NCBI GenBank assembly: GCA_016217935.1
Contig: JACRFJ010000024.1
Span: 1 to 44,152 of the forward strand
Direction of reading: 5' to 3'
Source: Candidatus Kaiserbacteria bacterium
GTDB taxonomy: Bacteria; Patescibacteriota; Minisyncoccia; Phycocordibacterales; UBA2100
DNA: 44,152 nucleotides
The translations under genes and the position numbers were made by a program. Position 1 is the stretch's first letter. Each line of letters begins with the position of its first letter. Shown here one piece after another: positions 1 to 7,465 of the stretch. Under the pieces are notes generated by a model. It did no database searches. It worked only from the letters and a program-made list of their open reading frames with translations, and was not told where the DNA came from.

Positions 1-32
1 AATGTACACGGGCTGGTCTTCCGGAGGCGAAC

Positions 33-440
33 ATGTTTTCGACAGCGCGTATCGTTACGCCACTTCTCGTTCTTGCGTATGCGCACGTGGCGGGTGCGCT
101 CGAAGTCAAAGAAGGTGAGGAGTTCGTTCTCCAGAGTGCTGTAACCGTCAAAGTGAAGGTCGCTGGGAGAAATTACGATCGTCACTTTACCGTCAACGAC
201 TCGTGCAAGCTACGGCAAGGATCGCGGCTCAAAGTTGTGACGCTTACCGAGATCGAGGTTGTCGTGAGACACATCGGACACGGATTCGAGCGCGGGGATA
301 TCTGCTATACCGGAGTCTATGCGATCATTTCTCGATCGGAAGCTCAGGAGCTCTACTTTGCGCATGCGCGCAAGACGGCGGTCGATTTCGAGAAGATCCT
401 CCAGGAGGATTACATGAGGAAATATCCCCAGGGGCCCTAG
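33..440 (+). CDS. orphan secreted protein, 135 aa
   Basis: I do not recognise the family. The N-terminal ~22 residues are hydrophobic and end in VAGALE, a plausible signal peptide, so the mature ~113-residue protein would be exported. Two cysteines (C58, C91) could form one disulfide. The middle (residues 55-100) is rich in beta-type hydrophobic alternation with RQGSRLKVV and ERGDICYTG, which looks like a small beta-barrel or SH3-like fold; that is inference. The ATG is chosen because a classical GGAGG (23-27) lies 5 nt upstream. The stop codon lies inside a strong hairpin, so the gene is a self-contained unit with its own terminator, unlike the leaderless genes downstream. Confidence 0.6.
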   Translation: MFSTARIVTPLLVLAYAHVAGALEVKEGEEFVLQSAVTVKVKVAGRNYDRHFTVNDSCKLRQGSRLKVVTLTEIEVVVRHIGHGFERGDICYTGVYAIISRSEAQELYFAHARKTAVDFEKILQEDYMRKYPQGP

Positions 441-448
441 GCCCCTTT
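431..448 (+). terminator. intrinsic terminator overlapping a stop codon
   Basis: A 6-bp GGGGCC/GGCCCC stem with a 3-nt loop (431-445) is followed by TTT and, after ACC, TTTT. The TAG stop of the preceding gene is in the hairpin. Confidence 0.6.
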
Positions 449-490
449 ACCTTTTACCCGAGACGTCCTGGAAAGAAATAATCAAATCTA

Positions 491-496
491 TATACT
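491..496 (+). promoter_or_regulatory. -10 element of a leaderless promoter
   Basis: TATACT ends 7 nt before the ATG at 504; there is no Shine-Dalgarno sequence. Confidence 0.55.
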
Positions 497-503
497 TACC
501 CGA

Positions 504-1184
504 ATGACAAATTACCAAAAGCTGCTTGCGGTGGTTTTCCTCGCCGCGTGGTTCATCACTTCCATCAACCCGGTCTACCGCGAGGCGTGGTTCCTGGAAA
601 ACATTCTCGTTTTCATTTTTGTACCTGTACTCATCGTGGCGGCGCAGTATTTCAAACTTTCTGACGTTTCCTACACATTCATTACGCTCTTCATGGTAAT
701 TCATCTCGTGGGTGCGCACTATACCTACGGTGAAGTACCCTTTGGTTTTACGCTACAGGAGTGGCTCGATGCAAGTCGCAACATGTACGATCGATTCGCG
801 CATTTCAGTTTCGGTTTTCTTATGGTGTACCCGATACGCGAAATGTTTGTCCACGCGACAGGAGCGCGCGGATTTTGGGCATACTACTTTCCACTCGACA
901 TCATCCTCTCGTTCTCAGCGATCTACGAAATTCTGGAATGGGCCGCGGTCAACATCATCGATGCGTCAAATGGCGTGCTTTTTCTCGCGACGCAAGGTGA
1001 TGTCTTCGATTCGGCCAAAGACATGGGCTCCGCACTGCTTGGCGCGACAATCGCAATGGCGATCGTGCTCGCACTCAATTGGGCACTCAATAGGGAAGAA
1101 TTCCGAGGAGAGATGAAAGAGAGCCTCCGCATCAAGGGGCAGCGACGCACCGGCCGCATACCGATTCGCGAGCTTGTGCGCTAG
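504..1184 (+). CDS. YjdF/DUF2238-family integral membrane protein
   Basis: A 226-residue multi-spanning membrane protein with five or six hydrophobic segments (about 6-21, 32-48, 57-72, 101-113, 128-148, 176-195). Family hallmarks are visible: H67 followed by G70-AHYTYGE, the RFAHF block at 97-101, E142-xx-EW at 142-146, and TQGDVFDSAKDM at 163-174. The conserved His, Asp and Glu sit at membrane edges, as is usual in this family, but no biochemical function is established for it. The length is typical. The tail (197-226) is basic and probably cytoplasmic. It stands alone between an orphan secreted gene and a hydrolase, so context says nothing on function. Confidence 0.8.
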   Translation: MTNYQKLLAVVFLAAWFITSINPVYREAWFLENILVFIFVPVLIVAAQYFKLSDVSYTFITLFMVIHLVGAHYTYGEVPFGFTLQEWLDASRNMYDRFAHFSFGFLMVYPIREMFVHATGARGFWAYYFPLDIILSFSAIYEILEWAAVNIIDASNGVLFLATQGDVFDSAKDMGSALLGATIAMAIVLALNWALNREEFRGEMKESLRIKGQRRTGRIPIRELVR

Positions 1185-1295
1185 CTGCTCAAACCCAAAA
1201 TCCGTGGCATAGTTTCGTTGTGATACTTTTGCAAGACACTGGGTTTACCGTCATGTTGCTTGTACGAAGGTGGCAGCTTCGCAGGACATAAAAAT

Positions 1296-2072
1296 ATGGG
1301 AAAAATAACGATCAAAAATCGAAAAGGGCAGAAGATGGTGGTGGTCGTCGATCATGCCGAGCATCCGAAAGGTCTTGCGTTCGTGATGCATGGACTAGGG
1401 AGTTCCAAAGATTCTCCCCGCATCCAGCTCATCGCGCAGACGTTCAACGAAAAAGGATTTACCGCAGTACGCTTCGACACGACGAATACGTTCGGGGAGA
1501 GCGACGGCAACTACGAAGATGCAACGATTACGAATTACTACGAAGATCTCGAAGATGCCATTGCATGGGCGAAGAATCAACCGTGGCACCAGGAGCCATA
1601 TATCCTCGCCGGCAGCAGTCTCGGCGGGATTTGTGTAACTCTGTATGCAGAGGCTCATCCACAAGAAGTTCGCGCGCTCGCGCCTATTGCCCCGGTCATC
1701 TCCGGAGCACTCCGCATCGAGGCGAGCAATCGACGAGATCCGGGCCGCTTCGAGCGCTGGAAAGCGGCGGGATACGAAGATGAGCAAAGCGAGAAGGTGC
1801 CAGGTTTGATGAAGCGTTTGAAATATAGTCACGTTGAAGACAGCATGCAGTACGACACGTTGCCCGGAGCGAAGAAACTCACGATGCCCGTCCTCCTCAT
1901 CGTAGGAAGTGAAGACGACATTACGCCGCCCGATCACGTGCAAAAGCTTTTCGATGCAATTCCCGCGGGCAAGAAAGAGCTCCATGTGATCAAGGGGATG
2001 GGACACGCGTTTAAAGAGGAGTATTTCCCGCAGGTGCGCGCGATCTTCGAGCGCTGGATCGATACCGTCTAG
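1296..2072 (+). CDS. alpha/beta-hydrolase (serine esterase/peptidase-like)
   Basis: A 258-residue alpha/beta-hydrolase fold enzyme. The nucleophile elbow is GSSLGG with Ser108; the likely acid is Asp207 or Asp208 in GSEDD and the base His237 in GMGHAF; HG at 32-33 belongs to the oxyanion loop. All triad members are present, so it should be active on an ester or amide, but the substrate cannot be read from sequence. There is no signal peptide, so it is cytoplasmic. The ATG at 1296 is chosen because AGGA lies 9 nt upstream; an in-frame TTG at 1260 would add 12 residues with no supporting signal. It ends 18 nt before pyrF, which has its own -10 element. Confidence 0.85.
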   Translation: MGKITIKNRKGQKMVVVVDHAEHPKGLAFVMHGLGSSKDSPRIQLIAQTFNEKGFTAVRFDTTNTFGESDGNYEDATITNYYEDLEDAIAWAKNQPWHQEPYILAGSSLGGICVTLYAEAHPQEVRALAPIAPVISGALRIEASNRRDPGRFERWKAAGYEDEQSEKVPGLMKRLKYSHVEDSMQYDTLPGAKKLTMPVLLIVGSEDDITPPDHVQKLFDAIPAGKKELHVIKGMGHAFKEEYFPQVRAIFERWIDTV

Positions 2073-2073
2073 C

Positions 2074-2082
2074 TGCTACAAT
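2074..2082 (+). promoter_or_regulatory. extended -10 of pyrF
   Basis: TGcTACAAT ends 8 nt before the pyrF ATG (2091). It is squeezed between the hydrolase stop and pyrF. Confidence 0.65.
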
Positions 2083-2090
2083 GTCGCGCA

Positions 2091-2918
2091 ATGACTGATC
2101 GAGATTTTTGGGAACTCGTGCGTGCCAAGTGGAGAGAGAATAAATTCCTCTGCGTTGGACTTGATCCCGATTTCGAAAAGATTCCGGAAGGTGCACGCGT
2201 CGGCGGGGTGAGGGAGTCATTCATGACTTTCAACCGCGCCATTATAGACGAGACAAAAGACATCGTATGCGCGTACAAGCCGAACAGCGCCTTCTACGAG
2301 GCGCATGGTGATGAAGGATGGCAAGCACTTCGCGAGACCATCATGTATGCGCGCGAGCAAGCACCTGATGTGCCAATTATCTTCGATGCGAAGCGTGCCG
2401 ATATCGGGAACACGAATAATGGATACGTCGCCGCAGCGTTCGACAATCTCCGCGCGGATGCAATCACTGTGCATCCGTACATGGGAGGGGAGTCGCTCAA
2501 AGAATTCTTTGCGAGAAAAGAAAAGGGCGTGTTTGTAATGTGTCGCAATTCGAATCACGGCGCAGGTGAATTCCAGGATCTCGACGTAAATGGTGAACCG
2601 TTCTACGTATATCTTGCCCGAGCGTTTGCTCAAAAATGGAACAAGAATGGAAATTGCGGGCTCGTCGTCGGCGCGACGTTTCCGGAGGAAGTCAGACACG
2701 TACGCGAAGTTGTGCCTCAGATGCCGATCCTCATTCCTGGTACGGGAGCTCAAGGAGGGGATCTCGCATCATCGGTCAAAAATGGCAAAAATGCAGAGGG
2801 CGGATTCATTCTTTCGACCTCGCGTGCAATTATCTACGCATCGGCGGAAGGAGATTACAGGGACGTAATACGGGCCAAAGCGAAGGAGTTCGACGCAGCT
2901 ATACGCGCTGGGCTATAA
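2091..2918 (+). CDS. pyrF: orotidine 5'-phosphate decarboxylase
   Basis: Decarboxylates OMP to UMP, the last step of de novo pyrimidine synthesis. This is the longer type-2 form at 275 residues. The substrate-binding start CVGLDPD lies at 21-27, the catalytic D-x-K-x-x-D at 99-104 (Asp99, Lys101, Asp104), and the phosphate-gripping GTGAQGG at 217-223 together with STSR at 242-245. TIM-barrel strands are regular and no key residue is missing. pyrE follows after 9 nt but has its own -10 element inside the pyrF 3' end, so the two may be partly independent. No pyrB, pyrC or pyrD lies in the window. Confidence 0.95.
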   Translation: MTDRDFWELVRAKWRENKFLCVGLDPDFEKIPEGARVGGVRESFMTFNRAIIDETKDIVCAYKPNSAFYEAHGDEGWQALRETIMYAREQAPDVPIIFDAKRADIGNTNNGYVAAAFDNLRADAITVHPYMGGESLKEFFARKEKGVFVMCRNSNHGAGEFQDLDVNGEPFYVYLARAFAQKWNKNGNCGLVVGATFPEEVRHVREVVPQMPILIPGTGAQGGDLASSVKNGKNAEGGFILSTSRAIIYASAEGDYRDVIRAKAKEFDAAIRAGL

Positions 2919-2919
2919 T
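2914..2919 (+). promoter_or_regulatory. -10 of pyrE
   Basis: A consensus TATAAT overlaps the last codons and stop of pyrF and ends 8 nt before the pyrE ATG (2928). Confidence 0.7.
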
Positions 2920-2927
2920 CTTGTTTT

Positions 2928-3563
2928 ATGGCAGAAGAAGTACTTGCAACGTTGCAGAAAGTTGGTGCGTTCAGATCAGGCCATTTTGTCCTCACTTCGG
3001 GGCGGCATTCAGATTCGTATGTCAACAAAGATGCGATGTATGCGTATACCCATGATCTCTCGGCCCTTTGTAAACGTATGGCCGATCTGTACAGGGATAA
3101 GAAAGTCGATGTGGTGATTGGTCCTGCAGTGGGCGCCGCGATTCTTGCGCAGTGGGTTGCATTTCATCTTACCGAAATGAATGGCAGAAGTGTCTACAGT
3201 GTCTACGCAGACAAAGACGGCAATGGGGGATTTGTGATCAAGCGTGGATACGATCAGCTGGTAAAAGGAAAAAATACACTGATCGTAGAAGATCTCACGA
3301 CGACCGGCGGCTCAATCAAAAAAGTCGTCGACGCCGTACGCGTCGCTGGGGGTACAGTCGTCGGTGCGATTACGATCTGTAATCGAGGTGATGTGACCAA
3401 GGAAATGGTAGGGAATCCAGCCGAATTTAGTGAACTTGCCAAAGTGCATCTCGAATCATGGGACGAAGACGAGTGTGATTTGTGCAAACGAGGAATCCCG
3501 GTTAATACCGATGTCGGCCACGGCAAGGCATTCTTGGAAAATAAGATCTCTCCGGATAGATAG
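2928..3563 (+). CDS. pyrE: orotate phosphoribosyltransferase
   Basis: Condenses orotate with PRPP to OMP, feeding PyrF. The protein has 211 residues. The orotate loop LTSGRHSDSYVNKD lies at 22-35 and the PRPP-binding signature LIVEDLTTTGGS at 118-129, with the acidic pair E121-D122. The C-terminal extension has a CxxC (C183, C186) followed by GIPVNTDVGHG; this cysteine pair may bind metal or simply be structural. It forms a functional pair with pyrF. Because the earlier pathway genes are not seen here, the cell may take up orotate or encode the rest elsewhere. Confidence 0.93.
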   Translation: MAEEVLATLQKVGAFRSGHFVLTSGRHSDSYVNKDAMYAYTHDLSALCKRMADLYRDKKVDVVIGPAVGAAILAQWVAFHLTEMNGRSVYSVYADKDGNGGFVIKRGYDQLVKGKNTLIVEDLTTTGGSIKKVVDAVRVAGGTVVGAITICNRGDVTKEMVGNPAEFSELAKVHLESWDEDECDLCKRGIPVNTDVGHGKAFLENKISPDR

Positions 3564-3662
3564 TTGGATTACTATTTACATTATCTCTACGCATACGCGG
3601 TGATTTAGTGTAGAAAGACGAGGAGAAAGGATTGATCATCGGGTCTTCATGAATGATCGTGC

Positions 3663-3668
3663 TATACT
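3663..3668 (+). promoter_or_regulatory. candidate -10 for the cupredoxin-like gene
   Basis: TATACT preceded by GTGC lies 35 nt before the ATG at 3704. A second candidate, TAAAAT (3689-3694), ends 9 nt before the ATG and would make the mRNA nearly leaderless. I cannot decide between them. Confidence 0.35.
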
Positions 3669-3703
3669 TTCCATTCAATAGTTATTCCTAAAATATCATT
3701 CAT

Positions 3704-4189
3704 ATGAGATCAAGTGCATGGGTTTGGATCGTAATTCTTATCATCGTAATCGGCGGTGGCATCTGGTGGTGGATGGCAAATGCGCAGACGCCCGCAGTCA
3801 ATCAAAATACGAATGCTCCCGCGACGAGTACTTCAGTCACCGTTTCCACGACGACTTCGACAAGCACGAGCAATGCACCGATGACAGCGACAGTCACTTA
3901 CAACGGCACGAGCTTTTCCCCATCGGCGGTCACCATCAAAAAGGGCGGCACGGTGAGCTGGCGCAATTCGGGAAGCGGACAAATGTGGGTCGCTTCAGCG
4001 CAACACCCCACGCATACGGTGTACGACGGTACGTCGCGAACGGAACACTGCCCGAATGCATCGAATACAGCGTTTGATCAGTGTGCGGGAGGTAGCAGCT
4101 ACTCATTCACATTTAACAAAGTGGGTACCTGGAACTATCACGACCATCTCAACTCGTCGGCGTTTGGTTCTGTAAAGGTAGTAGAGTAA
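3704..4189 (+). CDS. membrane-anchored cupredoxin-like protein
   Basis: A 161-residue protein with one N-terminal transmembrane segment (7-23), a Thr/Ser/Asn-rich linker (30-60) and a cupredoxin-like beta-sandwich (61-161). SFSPSAVTIKKGGTVSWRNSG (71-91) is the classic cupredoxin entry strand. The ligand positions are unusual: where type-1 copper proteins have YxCxxHxxM, this one has Y145-H-D-H148 with no Cys and no Met. Histidines at 101, 104, 115, 146 and 148 could still bind a metal, and C116/C127 may form a disulfide. The domain would face outside the membrane. It may bind copper in a non-blue site or have lost electron-transfer function. Confidence 0.75.
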   Translation: MRSSAWVWIVILIIVIGGGIWWWMANAQTPAVNQNTNAPATSTSVTVSTTTSTSTSNAPMTATVTYNGTSFSPSAVTIKKGGTVSWRNSGSGQMWVASAQHPTHTVYDGTSRTEHCPNASNTAFDQCAGGSSYSFTFNKVGTWNYHDHLNSSAFGSVKVVE

Positions 4190-4322
4190 GAGTGACGAAA
4201 CTCCGTCGGCAGAGACTTTTCAGGGTCGCTATCTGCCGCTGCTGCTGCGGCGCTGCCTCTCGGCTCTTCAGCCTGCGAGACACCCAGAAAAGCCTTGCCT
4301 CGCACGTTTCCAGGAGAGAAAG

Positions 4323-4331
4323 TGGTAAAGT
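4323..4331 (+). promoter_or_regulatory. extended -10 of the AICAR transformylase gene
   Basis: TGgTAAAGT ends 6 nt before the ATG at 4338. The 148 nt upstream hold small hairpins (a CGGCAGA/TCTGCCG pair and a GCCGC/GCGGC pair) but no open reading frame I can support. Confidence 0.5.
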
Positions 4332-4337
4332 GGTGCA

Positions 4338-5306
4338 ATGAATAGCGGAGATTTTCCGGAAGAACTACTGCTGCATTTCAAACGCACAGAAGTTCTTCGC
4401 TACGGAGAGAATCCGCATCAGAAGGCCGCCGTGTACCTCGACGAAAGGGACAGGCGGCCTTCTGCTTTGCGCGCACGGAAGGTGCAAGGGAAGGATTTAA
4501 GCTACAACAATATCATCGATGCAGACGCGGCCTTTGAATGCGTAGCAGAGTTTGAAGAGCCAGCGTGCGTGATTGTAAAGCATACGAATCCTTGTGGAGC
4601 GAGCATAGGTGAAAATGTGCACGAGGCGTACCTGCGCGCGCTTACATGCGACCCCGTCTCGGCTTTCGGTGGCATCGTTGCACTCAACTCCGCGCTCACT
4701 GGTGCGATCGCTGCGGAGCTTGTCAAAATATTTCTCGAAGTTGTGATCGCACCGGACGCAGACGACGATGCGCTCGCGATACTATCGGCAAAGCCCAACG
4801 TACGTATCCTGCTCACGGGTAGTATGCCTGACCCTCTGGAATCACGGACAATCGTTCGCACCCTTGCGGGCGGTTCGCTCGTCCAAGAAGTCGACAATCG
4901 AGTTTTTGATGGGAAATTGAAAACAGTATCGAAACGGATGCCGACGGTCAAAGAGCTCGCAGACCTTACATTTGCATTCACAATCTGCAAGCACGTAAAA
5001 TCGAATACGATCGTGTACGCAAAGAATGGTGCGACGGTCGGGATCGGAGCAGGGCAGATGAGCCGGATTTATTCTGCCAAGATCGCAGCACTCAAAGCCA
5101 CGGAATCGAATCTCTCACTCGCCGGATCGGTGATGGCATCGGATGCATTCATGCCGTTTCCCGATTGCGTACATGCTGCGCACGAGGCGGGAGCGACGGC
5201 GATCATTCAGCCCGGCGGCTCGATCAAAGATCAAGATTCAATCGATGCGGTCGACTCGCTCGACATGGCGATGGTTTTTACCGGTACTCGTCATTTCAGA
5301 CATTAA
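4338..5306 (+). CDS. purH: AICAR transformylase, stand-alone PurH C-terminal domain
   Basis: Transfers a formyl group from 10-formyl-THF to AICAR, giving FAICAR. The 322 residues match only the C-terminal transformylase half of bifunctional PurH (normally about 520-530 aa). Motifs in order: RYGENPHQ (21-28), GKDLSYNNI (51-59), catalytic Lys81-His82 in VKHTNPCG, the SAFGGI block, [11 protein letters not shown], and the family-typical end GTRHFRH. The IMP cyclohydrolase half is absent, and nothing in the 148 nt upstream could encode it, so this is not a recent frameshift. Ring closure to IMP would need a separate enzyme. It starts leaderless and ends at a palindromic terminator. Confidence 0.88.
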   Translation: MNSGDFPEELLLHFKRTEVLRYGENPHQKAAVYLDERDRRPSALRARKVQGKDLSYNNIIDADAAFECVAEFEEPACVIVKHTNPCGASIGENVHEAYLRALTCDPVSAFGGIVALNSALTGAIAAELVKIFLEVVIAPDADDDALAILSAKPNVRILLTGSMPDPLESRTIVRTLAGGSLVQEVDNRVFDGKLKTVSKRMPTVKELADLTFAFTICKHVKSNTIVYAKNGATVGIGAGQMSRIYSAKIAALKATESNLSLAGSVMASDAFMPFPDCVHAAHEAGATAIIQPGGSIKDQDSIDAVDSLDMAMVFTGTRHFRH

Positions 5307-5314
5307 AAAGTTAC

Positions 5315-5360
5315 GCCGCCTCGAGCTCGAGGCGGCACGACTCGCGTTTTCTACGCGAGT
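5315..5360. terminator. two adjacent hairpins between convergent genes
   Basis: A perfect 22-nt palindrome (5315-5336, arms GCCGCCTCGAG) lies 9 nt after the purH stop. It is followed by ACTCGCG/CGCGAGT (5340-5346 and 5354-5360) around TTTTCTA. The second hairpin overlaps the stop codon of the minus-strand gene ending at 5351, so the pair probably separates the convergent genes. Confidence 0.5.
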
Positions 5361-5677
5361 TCTATCACACGGAATCCGCATGACTGGTTACTTGGCAATG
5401 CACGCGATGCGAACTCGGCCACTTCGTTGATCGATTTCGCCCGTGGTGAGTTTGGCGCAAACTCGCAGATCCTCACTCGCGAGAAAATTTGAGCCGCTGA
5501 CTCAAAATCTTGGACCGCTTTCACTGATCGTCCCAGGGATCCGTTGAAAGTGATCACGTGCCCGCTCCGGATTTGTCTGAGGCCTTCGGTCTTCGCCACG
5601 ATAATTTTCCGTACCGTATTCCGCCTCAAATGTGCCAGCATGCCCTTCTTCACTGAAAGTTGATGTTCACGCATCAT
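5351..5677 (-). CDS. hypothetical basic protein, 108 aa
   Basis: Not recognised. The frame is open over the whole gap between purH and the next gene. The sequence is basic at the N terminus (KKGMLAHLRRNTVRK) and has a compact alpha/beta look (IIVAKTEGLRQIRSGHVITFNG, residues 30-52). IRSGHVITF loosely recalls ASCH/PUA-like modules, but I cannot support that. The start is uncertain: an ATGATG at 5677/5674 is preferred, while an in-frame TTG at 5698 would add 7 residues. Neither has a clear -10 or Shine-Dalgarno. It is convergent with purH and shares the double hairpin with it. Confidence 0.45.
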   Translation of the reverse strand: MMREHQLSVKKGMLAHLRRNTVRKIIVAKTEGLRQIRSGHVITFNGSLGRSVKAVQDFESAAQIFSRVRICEFAPNSPRAKSINEVAEFASRALPSNQSCGFRVIELA

Positions 5678-5776
5678 GCTCTCGCGTTGTGCGGACAATC
5701 CCGCCTACGTGCAAGTATTACTGGTTTGCATTTATTAGCCAAATTTTTCGGCAATATTTACAGATTCATATCATTT

Positions 5777-5785
5777 TGTTATATA
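5777..5785 (+). promoter_or_regulatory. extended -10 of the ACT-domain gene
   Basis: TGtTATATA ends 6 nt before the ATG at 5792; the upstream stretch is A+T-rich. Confidence 0.55.
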
Positions 5786-5791
5786 TAGAAC

Positions 5792-6442
5792 ATGAGAACG
5801 GTGAGTCAGGCAGTAGAGAGAATACTTGAGAAAACTCCTTTTTTGGCAGAAGTAGTGGCTGAGGGCGTGGGCAACAATGCTGCAATTGCACGCAAACTTC
5901 GTCCGCACGTGGAAGAATATCTTTTCGAAAATGTATCAGAGTCATCGATATCGATGGCACTGCACCGCGTATCCAAAAGACGAGGGGTACAACCGTACGG
6001 TACAAAACTTCTAAAACTGATGAAGGATATTACCGTGCGTTCAAACCTCATAGAATTCACGTGCCCCAACTCACTCGCGAGTGTTGAACTGTTTGAAGCA
6101 CTCTCAAAAAGCGCGAAGCGGCATAAAGATGCATTCCTCAATTACTCGCGTGGTCTGCATGAATCGATTCTCATTGTGAGTCGCGACCTCGAGGGTGAGG
6201 TCGCGGCGATACTCAAAGGCCAGAAAGGAATCACGCGCAAAGACGGTCTCTCGGCAATTACGATGCGCTTGCCCGAGAACTCACTTACAGTGCCCGGAGT
6301 GTACTACCCAATCTTGAAAGCAATCGCGCTCGAAGGCATCAGCCTCGTCGAAGTGATGTCTGTTCTTACTGAATTCAGCATTATTTTCGAAGACCGAGAC
6401 GTCGATCGCGCGTTTTCCGTGATTAAGCGAATCACTTCCTAG
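5792..6442 (+). CDS. putative HTH plus ACT-domain protein
   Basis: 216 residues, cytoplasmic. Residues 15-65 form a helical region resembling a winged helix (NNAAIARKLRPHV, SSISMALHRVSKRRG). Residues 154-214 match the pattern of an ACT domain as found in aspartokinases: AITMRLPENSLTVPGVYYPILKAIALEGISLVEVMS, then FSIIFEDRDVDRAFSVI. ACT domains usually sense small ligands such as amino acids, so a ligand-responsive regulator is plausible, but this is inference and no target is known. The 3' end overlaps the 3' end of the convergent trxB by 4 nt. Confidence 0.6.
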   Translation: MRTVSQAVERILEKTPFLAEVVAEGVGNNAAIARKLRPHVEEYLFENVSESSISMALHRVSKRRGVQPYGTKLLKLMKDITVRSNLIEFTCPNSLASVELFEALSKSAKRHKDAFLNYSRGLHESILIVSRDLEGEVAAILKGQKGITRKDGLSAITMRLPENSLTVPGVYYPILKAIALEGISLVEVMSVLTEFSIIFEDRDVDRAFSVIKRITS

Positions 6443-7371
6443 GCCTCAGACTTGTTTTTCCGAATAGACATATAGATGTCTTCAAGTGCTTTCACTGCGT
6501 CGCCTGCGGCGATGTTGTTTTGGTGGTAGAGACCATCAGTGATGTCACCCGCTGCCCAGACACGCGGATGCGATGCACGCTGCGTCTTTGGATCAACCTT
6601 GATTTGCTTCACTGCGTTGAGCTCGAGGGCATCGCCGAGCCAGCCGCTGTTGGGCAACAGTCCAATTTCTACGAAAATGCCGGCGACCGGAAGGAGCGAT
6701 TCAATGCCTTGTGCGTCCTTCCATTTGAGTCCGGTCACGAATTTTTCACCCACCACTTCGGAAGGAGTAGCGTTGGTGATGATGCGCATATTCGCGTGAG
6801 ATTTTGCTGCTGCGATAGTGATTTCATCTGCGCGAAAATCTTCGGTGCGATTGAGGAGCGTCACACTCTTGCAGTAAGCGAGGAGCTGGAGCGCAGTCTC
6901 GAACGCTGCATTGCCCCCACCGATGACCGCTACATCCTGGCCCGCAAAGAGCGGTCCGTCGCACGAGGCACAGTAGGTGAGGCCCTTGTTGTCGAATTCC
7001 GCTGCTCCAGGAACCTCGAGCTTTCGACGCTGCGCACCCGTGGTCACGAGCGCGGTGAGAGCCGAGTAGACGTCCCCTTTTTTAGTCATGACTTCTACGT
7101 GATCATCGAAGGTCTTCAGCGAGATAGCTTGCGACGGCGAGACAATCTGGAGCACGTCACCCTTGTATGCTTCGACGTGTTTTTTGAGGTTGTCGGCCAG
7201 GTCAGCACCCATGATCGCAGGCGTGCCGATCCAATTCTGGATTTCGGATGAGACCGCACTTTGTCCTCCCCATTCACTCGTGAGGAAAATGGTTTTCAGC
7301 CTCTTGCGCGCAGCATAGACCGCCGCTGAGGTGCCTGCGGGCCCACCGCCGATGATAATCAAATCGTGCAT
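6439..7371 (-). CDS. trxB: thioredoxin-disulfide reductase-like flavoprotein
   Basis: A 310-residue low-Mr thioredoxin reductase fold. FAD-binding GGGPAG lies at 8-13, the redox-active C134-x-x-C137 in YCASCDG, a second nucleotide-binding GGGNAAFE at 151-158, and the FAD-binding AAGDITD at 273-279. The usual NADPH 2'-phosphate motif HRRxxxRA is changed to NRTEDFRA (174-181), keeping only the second and last Arg, so coenzyme preference may be shifted. It would reduce thioredoxin or glutaredoxin-like proteins; the window encodes a glutaredoxin and a TlpA-like protein further on. It lies downstream of ftsZ on the same strand, separated by a structured 94-nt spacer. Confidence 0.88.
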   Translation of the reverse strand: MHDLIIIGGGPAGTSAAVYAARKRLKTIFLTSEWGGQSAVSSEIQNWIGTPAIMGADLADNLKKHVEAYKGDVLQIVSPSQAISLKTFDDHVEVMTKKGDVYSALTALVTTGAQRRKLEVPGAAEFDNKGLTYCASCDGPLFAGQDVAVIGGGNAAFETALQLLAYCKSVTLLNRTEDFRADEITIAAAKSHANMRIITNATPSEVVGEKFVTGLKWKDAQGIESLLPVAGIFVEIGLLPNSGWLGDALELNAVKQIKVDPKTQRASHPRVWAAGDITDGLYHQNNIAAGDAVKALEDIYMSIRKNKSEA

Positions 7372-7464
7372 AGTTCGTAGTTATGTAGAACGTAGAATGT
7401 AGTCGGAAACAATACACATAATCTCCGTATCTTACTACGAACTACGTACAACGATCTACGTTCT
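7372..7464. repeat. interleaved inverted repeats between ftsZ and trxB
   Basis: The spacer holds two inverted-repeat pairs built from related words: AGTTCGTAGT (7372-7381) with ACTACGAACT (7434-7443), and AGAACGTAGA (7387-7396) with TCTACGTTCT (7455-7464). The pairs interleave A-B-A'-B', which would form alternative hairpins or a pseudoknot in RNA. Confidence 0.6.
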
Positions 7465-7465
7465 G

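Noticed and set aside
4190-4337. Possible ZTP riboswitch upstream of the AICAR transformylase
   Set aside because: Hairpins and a GGGTCG word are present, but the conserved CCGCCTGGGC-type half is missing, and the -10 element lies directly before the ATG, so the region would not be in the transcript.
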